NCBI GenBank assembly: GCA_038746745.1 | Contig: JBCDKJ010000013.1 | Coordinates: forward strand, 8,508-72,507 | DNA: 64,000 nt | Direction of reading: 5' to 3' | Source of the DNA: JANQIO01 sp038746745 | GTDB lineage: Bacteria > Pseudomonadota > Gammaproteobacteria > Pseudomonadales > Halieaceae | Part shown: piece after piece, positions 1 through 6,983 of the stretch | How positions within the stretch are numbered: the first letter of the stretch is position 1 | Layout: each line of letters begins with the position of its first letter | Notes under the pieces: generated by a model | What the model saw: the letters and a program-made list of their open reading frames with translations, nothing else | What the model was told of the DNA's origin: nothing | The model's database searches: none | Made by a program: the position numbers and the translations under genes

Positions 1-2
1 CG

Positions 3-212
3 GACAAATCATCCCGTGAGCGCTTTGATGCAGACGGCAGTGCAGGTGCCCTGTGCCGCACGCTCTCGGTAGAGTCCGGGCTGGTTATGCGTGCGGTGGG
101 TGACACAATGATTATTGCGCCGCCTCTGACAATGAGCCTGGAGCAGATTGATTTGCTGATTGAGCGAGCCGTAGTCGCACTTGATAAGACGCAGGTAGCG
201 CTCGGACGCTGA
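3..212 (+). CDS. Class III aminotransferase, C-terminal fragment
   Basis: The frame is open from the window edge to TGA at 210-212 and gives the last 69 residues of a protein whose start lies outside. The text includes ESGLVMRAVGDTMIIAPPL followed by a helix and VALDKT, the C-terminal signature of PLP-dependent class III (omega-amino acid:pyruvate type) aminotransferases. These move an amino group from an amine or omega-amino acid to a keto acid in the cytoplasm. The catalytic lysine lies upstream of the window, so substrate cannot be judged. The next gene starts 2 bases after the stop, which suggests co-transcription. Confidence 0.8.
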   Translation, partial: DKSSRERFDADGSAGALCRTLSVESGLVMRAVGDTMIIAPPLTMSLEQIDLLIERAVVALDKTQVALGR

Positions 213-213
213 C

Positions 214-720
214 ATGGCTGATGCGCCGCGGCTGAAGCAAATCAACGTCAGCTACGTCAACGCCGAAGATCGCCTGCTACTCAAGGTGTCTACCACCGAT
301 GATAAAGAGTACCGTGCCTGGTGCACGCGACGCCTTACGAAGGTACTGCTGGAACGCCTGGAGCTCAGCTTTGAGAAAGAGGTCGACAAACAACAGGTCG
401 TGCCCCAGGAGACGCGACGCGAAGTAGCCCGTATCAAGCACGACGGTGAGGTGGAAGAAAAAGCCTTTCAGCAGCCTTACGAAGCGGAGCCAACAGCATA
501 CCCGCTCGGCGAAGACGGCGTGCTGATTACGGCCTTGAGCGAAAAGCAGTTGCTGGATGATACGATTGCGATCAGCTTGAAGGGTCCGGAGGGCAAAGGT
601 CTCACGCTCAATCTGGACAATAAGTTGCGCCACCAACTCTATGAGCTGATTAGCAGGGCGGTAACCCGCGCGGACTGGTTTGATAACGCAGCCCAGCACG
701 AAAAGCCTATGGTGCACTAG
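214..720 (+). CDS. Uncharacterised 168-aa protein
   Basis: An ATG begins 2 bases after the aminotransferase stop and the frame encodes 168 residues. There is no signal peptide or membrane segment. The N-terminus (QINVSYVNAEDRLLLKVST, then EYRAWCTRRL) looks like a beta-strand pair plus helix. The middle (about residues 55-95) is charged and probably flexible, and the C-terminal half has alternating strands ending in a helix (LRHQLYELISRAV). I recall similar short conserved hypotheticals in other gammaproteobacteria but know no function. It is probably a soluble cytoplasmic protein co-expressed with the aminotransferase. Confidence 0.65.
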   Translation: MADAPRLKQINVSYVNAEDRLLLKVSTTDDKEYRAWCTRRLTKVLLERLELSFEKEVDKQQVVPQETRREVARIKHDGEVEEKAFQQPYEAEPTAYPLGEDGVLITALSEKQLLDDTIAISLKGPEGKGLTLNLDNKLRHQLYELISRAVTRADWFDNAAQHEKPMVH

Positions 721-741
721 GCGCCATAACCACCTCACGCC

Positions 742-770
742 TTGAGGGGCGAAAGCGGGCTTCGTATATT
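742..770 (+). promoter_or_regulatory. Sigma70-type promoter
   Basis: TTGAGG (742-747) and TATATT (765-770) are separated by exactly 17 bases, a good match to a housekeeping promoter. It would start transcription near 777 and drive the gene beginning at 860. Confidence 0.5.
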
Positions 771-859
771 GGCGAGCTAGCCTTAATCGAATGCGTTATG
801 CGCGCTTGGCAGATGCTCAGAGCAGGGGCGCGCCAGGCGATCTACCCTGGGAGCCCGCC

Positions 860-1981
860 ATGATCACCCGCTTTGATGACTACTGTATCCACCAGACCGC
901 AGCGCCTGTCGCCGAACCTTCCCAGAGTGATCGCAATTTTTATGATCGTTATTGGATGAATGGTATGGACAGCGCGGGCAGCTACTTATTTGAAGCAGGT
1001 CTGGGCTTGTATCCTAACCGGCGCATCATGGATGCGCACTTCAGCATCTCGACCGGTGGCAAACAGTACGCATTTCATGGGTCACGTCGTGCCCCCAAAG
1101 AGCGTGATGAGACTGTGGTAGGCCCGTTATCGGTGACGGTGGTTAAGCCACTGCGGGAGTTCCGCCTGCAGCTTGCGCCGAATGAACACAACATAAGCTG
1201 TGACCTCTTGTTTACCGCAGCCAGCGTGGCGCACGAAGAGCCGCAAAATATTATGTATGACGATGGCCACCTCATCATGCATAACACCCGCTTTACCCAG
1301 TTGGGCTACTGGCAGGGTTTTATCGAGATTGACGGCCAGCGCATTGAGGTCAACCGCGCCTACGGTGCACGCGACAAGTCCTGGGGGGTGCGACCCGTGG
1401 GTGAGCCCCAGGGCGGCGCTCCCGGCCTGCTGAATCAGGAACCCGGTGTGTACTGGTGTTGGAATCCCATCAACTTTGGCGATGTCTGCACGCAAATGGG
1501 GACCTTCGAAGACCGGGATGGTCATCCGACTCAGGTCAGTGCGGACCTGTTGCCGCTATACGACACGCCCGAGTCTATTCCCGATGGAGAAGACCCCGGC
1601 CAGATTCCGATGGTGGAGATTTCTCATACTATCCAATGGGAGACAGGCACTCGCAGGCCTGCGCATATGACACTCAACATGGCGGATCAGGCTGGCAACC
1701 GATACGACATCGAGATGGAGCCCGTATTGCGTTTTCAACTGATTGGTATCGGCTACAGTCACCCGCAGTGGGGACATGGCGTGTGGCAGGGAGAGTTGGA
1801 GACAGCGCGGGAGGAATGGGATCTGAATGCCATCGATCCTCTGGGTTATGAATTTATTCATGTGCACCACATGGTGCGAGCGCGTATGGGTGATCGAGAG
1901 GGCATTGGCACCCTGGAAAACATTGTGATCGGCCGTCACGAGCGCTCCGGGTTTCGCGATCTGTTTGATGGGGCCGCCTAG
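860..1981 (+). CDS. Uncharacterised 373-aa protein, possibly a beta-barrel (DUF7064/7065-like)
   Basis: I chose ATG 860 because GGGAG sits just upstream and a promoter lies at 742-770. An in-frame ATG at 791 would add 23 residues unlike a conserved N-terminus. The protein has no signal peptide. It is rich in strands with aromatic and glycine residues (YWMNGMDSAGSYLFEAGLGL, AYGARDKSWGVRP, YWCWNPINFGD), a pattern I associate with two tandem lipocalin-like/AttH-type barrels found in actinobacterial and marine proteobacterial proteins annotated DUF7064/DUF7065. That family link is from memory and not verified. Such proteins often sit near lipid or steroid catabolic genes, so a role with a hydrophobic ligand is a guess. 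Confidence 0.6.
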   Translation: MITRFDDYCIHQTAAPVAEPSQSDRNFYDRYWMNGMDSAGSYLFEAGLGLYPNRRIMDAHFSISTGGKQYAFHGSRRAPKERDETVVGPLSVTVVKPLREFRLQLAPNEHNISCDLLFTAASVAHEEPQNIMYDDGHLIMHNTRFTQLGYWQGFIEIDGQRIEVNRAYGARDKSWGVRPVGEPQGGAPGLLNQEPGVYWCWNPINFGDVCTQMGTFEDRDGHPTQVSADLLPLYDTPESIPDGEDPGQIPMVEISHTIQWETGTRRPAHMTLNMADQAGNRYDIEMEPVLRFQLIGIGYSHPQWGHGVWQGELETAREEWDLNAIDPLGYEFIHVHHMVRARMGDREGIGTLENIVIGRHERSGFRDLFDGAA

Positions 1982-2084
1982 ACAGGTTATCGTTCAGACG
2001 CATAAGGGCGCCGAAGTCAGAAGTGGCAATAGGCGCGAGGACCTTCGCAGCTAGCCGTTATTTCCACGCCGTGATTCACATGCC

Positions 2085-2348
2085 ATGAGTAAGGAACAGG
2101 TACTAAACGATCTTTCTCGCCTACTGGATGAGGTAGACAGCCTGCCGCTCGATGCACCGGAGCGACAGCGCCTGCATGGGCTTATCAGCGATGTAGAGCA
2201 ACATCTCGATGATGAAGTGGAGTCCCCCGCCGAGCTGGATATTGTTGATACCGTGGAAGAGTTGGCGACCCGCCTGGAAACGGACCACCCCGCTTTTATC
2301 GGCATACTGCGACGCGTCATGAATACGCTCTCCAGTATGGGTGTCTAA
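2085..2348 (+). CDS. DUF4404 family small protein
   Basis: An 87-residue acidic protein. The N-terminal helix (LNDLSRLLDEVDSL) leads to a predicted second helix and a C-terminus ending LETDHPAFIGILRRVMNTLSSMGV. This two-helix layout with a terminal 'HP...G.L..V...LS.MGI' pattern is typical of DUF4404 proteins, which are common in gammaproteobacteria and have no known function. It is cytoplasmic and has no metal or catalytic motif. It stands alone between the 373-aa protein and a purine-rich repeat tract. Confidence 0.7.
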   Translation: MSKEQVLNDLSRLLDEVDSLPLDAPERQRLHGLISDVEQHLDDEVESPAELDIVDTVEELATRLETDHPAFIGILRRVMNTLSSMGV

Positions 2349-2424
2349 CGTTTCCGTTTATAAACGTTCAGGGAATAAAGGATCTAGGTTTAAAGGCGCG
2401 GCTATGAAGGTTTCTTGCCTGAAG

Positions 2425-2508
2425 GATAAGGATCAGCGTAAGCGGTAGGGTAGCAATAAGGATAAGAGCCAGGACAAGAGTTAGGATGACAGTTAAACCA
2501 GTAAGAAA
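2425..2508. repeat. Degenerate 12-bp tandem repeat array
   Basis: Read in 12-base steps from 2425 the spacer splits into purine-rich units such as GATAAGGATCAG, GATAAGAGCCAG, GACAAGAGTTAG and GATGACAGTTAA, about seven in all. It lies between a plus-strand gene and the 3' end of a minus-strand gene. Similar-period arrays occur at 10819, 12371, 16290 and 30515. Confidence 0.5.
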
Positions 2509-2518
2509 AAGAGAAGAG

Positions 2519-2881
2519 TCAAACGCTTACTTTGCCCTGAATGTCGCTAAAAATTGCATTGGTAATGCCGTTTACGCCGCGTAAGTCCTCTATTGCGTTA
2601 AACGGGCGCGCATCCACAATATGCTGAGCGGTTACGGCACCGATGCGGGGCAACGACTGCAGTCGTGCCATACTCGCCGTATTAAGATTCACAGTAGCCG
2701 CCTCTTCAGCGGCGGATGTGCCTAACACATCTCTCTGCGCTGGCCGTTGTTCCAGCTTCGCCAGCAACTGGTTGACGGTAGTTTTCAGGCTGCGAGCGCG
2801 GTCATTACTCTCGGTGAGGTCCTGGTGAATAGTCCACAGCAGCCAGGCAATCAAAATCAGTAGCAGACTGTCAAAATCCAT
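2519..2881 (-). CDS. Membrane-anchored helix-hairpin-helix (ComEA-like) protein
   Basis: A 120-residue protein. Residues 2-18 (DFDSLLLILIAWLLWTI) form a membrane anchor, followed by a charged coiled region. From about residue 64, VNLNTASMARLQSLPRIGAV starts a ComEA-type helix-hairpin-helix, with the second hairpin in ...VNGITNAIFSDIQGKV. This DNA-binding fold is used by ComEA to bind incoming DNA in the periplasm during natural transformation. Many gammaproteobacteria carry small ComEA-like proteins outside competence loci. It is monocistronic here, so the competence role is only possible. Confidence 0.7.
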   Translation of the reverse strand: MDFDSLLLILIAWLLWTIHQDLTESNDRARSLKTTVNQLLAKLEQRPAQRDVLGTSAAEEAATVNLNTASMARLQSLPRIGAVTAQHIVDARPFNAIEDLRGVNGITNAIFSDIQGKVSV

Positions 2882-3072
2882 AGTGTCGCCTCACATAAAT
2901 TTTTGCACTGTTTGTATCGCACATATCGCCCGCATCGCTCCAGCCCGGCCGTTGCGTCTTTGCACATCGTATAGCACGGCACTTGTGAGCGGTGTTTGAA
3001 GCCTACCAGTCGGCCCTCCATGTTAAAACCGAGTGCCGGAATGGCCAGCGACTGTGACGTGCATTGGTCTGG

Positions 3073-3723
3073 CTAGCGCCAATCCAGTGGCGCTTTTTGC
3101 CAGTGCCTGCGCCAGGCGGCCTCAACCTTGTCAGAATACGTGCGACTTCCTGCGCTGCCATTGTAACGCGCTAGCGCCGTGCTCAGTCGACCTTGTTCCT
3201 GCTCAATGTAGAACTGCAGTATGCGACAGCCGTAGGACAGGTTGGTACGGACGTCGGTGAGATTGTCCTCTGGCCGTCCAATCTCCTCGCGCCAGAATGG
3301 CATCACCTGCATCAGGCCCTGGGCTCCCGAACGCGACACGGCAAAGCGCTCAAAGTGACTTTCCACTTCTATTACGGCGAGCACCAGTTCCGCCGGTAGC
3401 TGAGTCTCTTGCGAGTAGAAGTGCACCGCTTCGAGCAGCGCCAGCCTTTGATCGGGGTCGCCAATAAACGCTTCCATGCGACCAGACATGTCCAGCAGCC
3501 ACACCTCTGCAGCAAAGCGATCCTCAAAGCTGCTGGCTCGGGAGATACTGCGCTCTAGAAATGCTCGCAGCTGTTTTTGTTCGCTGGCGTCAGACTGAGC
3601 GCTACTGCTGAGCTGGGCGTCGGCTTCAGATCGCTGTGCCGCGGCGAGTTCGGGTTGCAGCGCCAGCAGGTTGCCCAGTGCAAGGCCCAATGCAAGGACT
3701 GTAAGCTGCGACGTACGCCGCAT
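3073..3723 (-). CDS. Lytic transglycosylase, SLT domain
   Basis: A 216-residue exported protein with an N-terminal signal peptide (hydrophobic residues 8-28, Ala-rich end). The SLT fold starts near residue 100. The catalytic glutamate is E121 in the VIEVESHF motif, followed by GLMQVMP (136-142), an NL..G...L stretch (160-168) and ARYNGS (185-190), the full motif set of family 1 lytic transglycosylases. These cleave the MurNAc-GlcNAc bond of peptidoglycan to give 1,6-anhydro ends in the periplasm. It starts 1 base after the proS stop, so the two are probably co-transcribed, an unusual pairing with no obvious functional link. There is no LysM or other wall-binding domain. Confidence 0.85.
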   Translation of the reverse strand: MRRTSQLTVLALGLALGNLLALQPELAAAQRSEADAQLSSSAQSDASEQKQLRAFLERSISRASSFEDRFAAEVWLLDMSGRMEAFIGDPDQRLALLEAVHFYSQETQLPAELVLAVIEVESHFERFAVSRSGAQGLMQVMPFWREEIGRPEDNLTDVRTNLSYGCRILQFYIEQEQGRLSTALARYNGSAGSRTYSDKVEAAWRRHWQKAPLDWR

Positions 3724-3724
3724 A

Positions 3725-5440
3725 TCAAGGGTTCACGCAATCCAGAATATGGGACAGTGCCTTCGCCTCGGAGATCAGGGTCGGCTCGCTATCGCGCCGT
3801 CCCTTGTATTCGAGCTTGCCGTCGGCAAGCGCTCTGTCGCCGATGACCAGTCGATGCGGAATGCCTATCAGCTCCATGTCGGCAAACTTGACGCCGGGAC
3901 GCTCATTGCGGTCGTCCAGCAGCACTTCGATACCGTGTTCCGTCAGAGCCTGATACAGAGACTCTGCACATTCGGCGACAGCCTCGGATTTCTGCATATT
4001 GATCGGCACAATTGCAACCTGAAAAGGCGCCATCGCGTCGGGCCAGATAATGCCCTGCTCGTCGTGATTCTGTTCAATTGCGGCAGCGACAATTCTGCTG
4101 ACTCCGATGCCGTAACAACCCATAGATACCGTCGCGCTTTTGCCGGCCTCATCCAGCACCGTCGCGTCCATCGCTTCACTGTACTTGGTCCCCAGTTGAA
4201 AGATATGTCCGACTTCGATGCCGCGTTTGATTTCCAAATGGCCGCGCCCGTCCGGGCTGCTATCTCCAGTCTCGACGTTGCGCAGGTCGACAACTTCCCC
4301 CAGCGTGCAATCCCGCGCCCAGTTAACGCCCAAAAAATGAAAGCCGTCGCGGTTGGCGCCGCAGCAGAAATCTGCCATGACAGCAGCGGCGCGGTCCACG
4401 AGAACAGGTATATCTATCCCGACCGGCCCCAAAGAACCCGGCGCACAGCCCAATGTTGTCTGAATGAGATCTGTGCTCGCAAATCGCAGGGGAACTGCAA
4501 CGCCCTCGAGCTTTTCTGCCTTGATCTCATTGAGTTGATGATCACCTCGCAGGACCAGCGCTATTAAGGGCGTGTCTTTTAGATCGCCTTCCACCAACAG
4601 GGTTTTCAATGTCGTCTGCGGCGCGATGTCAAGCTGCTGGCAGAGGTCTTCGATGCTGTGTACACCGGGAGTCGCGACTTCGGCCATTGTCTCGCTGGGG
4701 GCGGGAGTTTCCACATCGGGTGCAATCGCCTCAGCCATCTCCACGTTAGCGGCGTAGTCGCTTTCCGTGCTGAAGGCGATTGCATCCTCACCGGCGTCGG
4801 CCAGAACATGGAACTCGTGAGAGCTGCTGCCACCTATCGAACCGGTGTCGGCGATGACGGCGCGGAAGTTGAGGCCTAAGCGAGTGAAAATTCGACTGTA
4901 AGCAGCAAACATGCCGTCATACGTGTCTTGCAGTGAGGCGGCATTGAGATGAAAGGAATAGGCATCCTTCATCAAAAACTCGCGAGACCGCATGATGCCA
5001 AAGCGTGGACGGATCTCGTCGCGAAACTTGGTCTGTATCTGATAGAAGTTTGCGGGCAGTTGCCTGTAGCTTCTTATTTCATTGCGCACCAGATCTGTGA
5101 TGACCTCTTCATGAGTCGGCCCAAGACAAAAGGGGCGCGCGTGACGGTCTTCGAAGCGCAGAAGCTCTGGACCGTACTGTTGCCAGCGACCAGAGCTCTC
5201 CCACAACTCAGCCGGCTGTACCACTGGCATGCTGACTTCCTGGGCGCCGGCCCGATTCATTTCCTCCCGCACAATGCTCTCGACCTTGCGTAGCACCCGC
5301 AAACCCGTAGGCAACCAGGTATAAAGCCCTGAAGCCAGTTTGCGAATGAGGCCCGCCCGAATCATTAAGCGGTGGCTGGTGACTTCGGCGTCGGAGGGGG
5401 TTTCCTTCACGGTTGCCAATAAGAAGGAGCTTGTGCGCAT
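3725..5440 (-). CDS. proS: Prolyl-tRNA synthetase (bacterial type)
   Basis: A 571-residue class II synthetase that charges tRNA-Pro with proline in the cytoplasm. Motif 2 lies in the TKFRDEIRPRFGIMRSREF block (about residues 138-158) and motif 3 in GCYGIGVSRIVAA. The long insertion between them carries the INS editing domain that hydrolyses Ala-tRNA-Pro. The C-terminal anticodon-binding domain ends the protein, and the length matches the family (about 570). The gene is transcribed divergently from the HU-like gene, with a 284-base spacer. A hairpin with a T-run lies just upstream (5486-5534). Confidence 0.97.
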   Translation of the reverse strand: MRTSSFLLATVKETPSDAEVTSHRLMIRAGLIRKLASGLYTWLPTGLRVLRKVESIVREEMNRAGAQEVSMPVVQPAELWESSGRWQQYGPELLRFEDRHARPFCLGPTHEEVITDLVRNEIRSYRQLPANFYQIQTKFRDEIRPRFGIMRSREFLMKDAYSFHLNAASLQDTYDGMFAAYSRIFTRLGLNFRAVIADTGSIGGSSSHEFHVLADAGEDAIAFSTESDYAANVEMAEAIAPDVETPAPSETMAEVATPGVHSIEDLCQQLDIAPQTTLKTLLVEGDLKDTPLIALVLRGDHQLNEIKAEKLEGVAVPLRFASTDLIQTTLGCAPGSLGPVGIDIPVLVDRAAAVMADFCCGANRDGFHFLGVNWARDCTLGEVVDLRNVETGDSSPDGRGHLEIKRGIEVGHIFQLGTKYSEAMDATVLDEAGKSATVSMGCYGIGVSRIVAAAIEQNHDEQGIIWPDAMAPFQVAIVPINMQKSEAVAECAESLYQALTEHGIEVLLDDRNERPGVKFADMELIGIPHRLVIGDRALADGKLEYKGRRDSEPTLISEAKALSHILDCVNP

Positions 5441-5485
5441 CGCTGTGATGTCCAGTCAGAGGGAGCGCTATTTTACGTCTGTTGC

Positions 5486-5534
5486 AAAAAAACTGTCGAG
5501 ATATGCCTTGTTTCAAGGCATTTTTTGCCGACAG
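5486..5534 (-). promoter_or_regulatory. Candidate attenuator hairpin in the proS leader
   Basis: An inner perfect 8-bp stem (ATGCCTTG 5503-5510 / CAAGGCAT 5514-5521, 3-base loop) sits inside an outer CTGTCG/CGACAG stem (5493-5498 / 5529-5534). Read on the proS strand the outer stem is followed at once by seven T (complement of 5486-5492), a terminator shape about 45 bases before the proS start. On the plus strand the inner stem also has a T-run (5521-5526), so it could work both ways. Confidence 0.4.
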
Positions 5535-5724
5535 GCCAAATAAATATCGTATTTTAAGGTGCAAGCCTTGTATTAGCCGGGACCATGATTTATACAGTGT
5601 TCAGGCGCCACAGCGGTGGTTGACCTGGCCCTGTTTCTTAGCGGCATTACTAGCAAAATACGCTTAAAAACAGGAATAAAATCCACACGACGATCTCCTA
5701 GCGAACAGGAAGGACCACTTAAAC

Positions 5725-6252
5725 ATGGCTACGAAAAAAGCAGCGGTGAAGAAAAAGGCTCCTGCCAAGAAGAAGGCTCCGGCCAAGAAAAAGGCAGTTG
5801 CTAAAAAGGCTCCAGCCAAGAAAAAGGTAGCGGCCAAAAAGGCGCCAGCCAAAAAGAAGGCGGTAGCCAAGAAGAAGGCTCCAGCCAAGAAAAAGGCGCC
5901 AGCTAAAAAGGCAGCTCCCGTCGCGAAGGCCGCTCCGGCCCTCAAGACCAAAATGACGAAAAGCCAAATTGTAGGCTCTATCTCTGACACCACGGGTCTA
6001 AGTAAAAAGCAGGTGGCAGACGTTATGGACGAGCTGGAAATGCTGATTGAGCGTAGCATCAAGAAGCGCAGCATTGGCGAGTTCACCCTGCCTGGTCTTA
6101 TGAAGATCACCACGGTGAAAAAGCCGGCACGCAAGGCGCGTAAGGGTATTAATCCCTTCACGGGCGAGCCCACAGTGTTTGCAGCCAAGCCTGCCAGCGT
6201 TGCGGTAAAAGTGCGTCCGCTGAAAAAGATGAAGGAGTTCGCAGACTCCTGA
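5725..6252 (+). CDS. HU-family DNA-binding protein with N-terminal lysine-rich tail
   Basis: A 175-residue nucleoid protein. Residues 1-76 are almost only Lys, Ala, Pro and Val in repeats of the type KKAPAKKK, like eukaryotic H1 tails or the AlgP C-terminus. Residues 77-173 are a full HU/IHF fold with the helical pair MTKSQIVGSISDTTGLSKKQ and the DNA-grasping arm around KGINPFTGEPTVF. The tail precedes the HU domain, as in Deinococcus HU, and unlike mycobacterial HupB, which has it at the C-terminus. AGGAAGGA lies about 10 bases before the ATG. The repetitive DNA of the tail makes its length likely to vary between strains. The long open frame opposite the tail (5664-6188, minus) is a low-complexity shadow. 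Confidence 0.88.
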   Translation: MATKKAAVKKKAPAKKKAPAKKKAVAKKAPAKKKVAAKKAPAKKKAVAKKKAPAKKKAPAKKAAPVAKAAPALKTKMTKSQIVGSISDTTGLSKKQVADVMDELEMLIERSIKKRSIGEFTLPGLMKITTVKKPARKARKGINPFTGEPTVFAAKPASVAVKVRPLKKMKEFADS

Positions 6253-6585
6253 TCTGTTGACGAGCGCGCTTACGCAGTAGGCATCGCGTACAGCGCGTAT
6301 CGTCAAGAGCATATGCCGCCGTCGTGTGGCGGCGGCACAGCCTCCTCCCCGGTGCTGCGTCATCACGCAGCATCACCTAGCCCCTCCGGCGCTTCTTCCT
6401 GCCACACTAATCAAGTGTTTTTGAATAGGATCGCCGCGACGTCGCTAATGCCAGAACAGACAGCTCGCCGAAGTGAACAAGCCGACCAGGCAGCGGTTTG
6501 TCAGCCTAACGGCTACCTCGCTGCTGGGAATTAGGCTAAAATCCGCGCCCGTTTTGACCTTCTCAATACAGATACGCAAGAAACC
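6253..6585. other. 333-base spacer with one hairpin
   Basis: No convincing gene is present. A perfect 8-bp stem (TGCCGCCG 6314-6321 / CGGCGGCA 6330-6337, 8-base loop) lies 60 bases after the HU gene but lacks a T-run, so it may be an RNA-stabilising or Rho-related structure. A possible -10 box TAAAAT lies at 6537-6542 ahead of the next gene, without a clear -35. Confidence 0.4.
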
Positions 6586-6945
6586 ATGCCGATCTATGAA
6601 TATCAGTGCCAGGCGTGTCACTTCGAACTGGAAGCGCTGCAAAAGATTAGTGACGAACCACTGCGCGATTGCCCAGAGTGCGGGTCTCCTTCGCTACGGA
6701 AGAAAGTGTCGGCGGCAGCATTCAGGCTGAAGGGCGGCGGCTGGTACGAAACGGATTTCAAGACGGGCGGGAAAAAGAATCTTGCCGGCGATAAGGCCGC
6801 TTCCGGTGGCGATGGCAACAGCTCTGCCAGTGACGCTCAGTCTGGCAGCAGTGCAGCTAGTGGCACGCCCAGTAGCAATGCCGGGAAGACAGATACCAGC
6901 GTTGCCGGGAAAAGCACAGGCTCGAATTCCAAAGCGGCCGACTGA
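6586..6945 (+). CDS. FmdB-family zinc ribbon protein
   Basis: A 119-residue protein opening MPIYEYQC. Cysteines C8, C11, C29 and C32 form a two-CxxC zinc ribbon, diagnostic of the FmdB/regulatory zinc ribbon family. The C-terminal half from about residue 60 is a low-complexity Ser/Gly/Ala/Asp tail, probably disordered. In many gammaproteobacteria this small gene sits directly ahead of aspS, as here (38-base gap). The molecular role is not established. A nucleic-acid or protein-binding role is the usual suggestion. Confidence 0.85.
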   Translation: MPIYEYQCQACHFELEALQKISDEPLRDCPECGSPSLRKKVSAAAFRLKGGGWYETDFKTGGKKNLAGDKAASGGDGNSSASDAQSGSSAASGTPSSNAGKTDTSVAGKSTGSNSKAAD

Positions 6946-6983
6946 AGGCTACAACTCCCCAAACCTCCTATCAGGACGACTCT

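Noticed and set aside
3671..4567. 298-residue plus-strand frame opposite proS
   Set aside because: It is antisense to an intact, well-conserved prolyl-tRNA synthetase and shows no recognisable domain.
5664..6188. 174-residue minus-strand frame rich in Ala, Phe and Gly opposite the HU-like gene
   Set aside because: It is the complement of the Lys/Ala repeat codons; low complexity, no ribosome site, and the plus-strand HU fold is clear.
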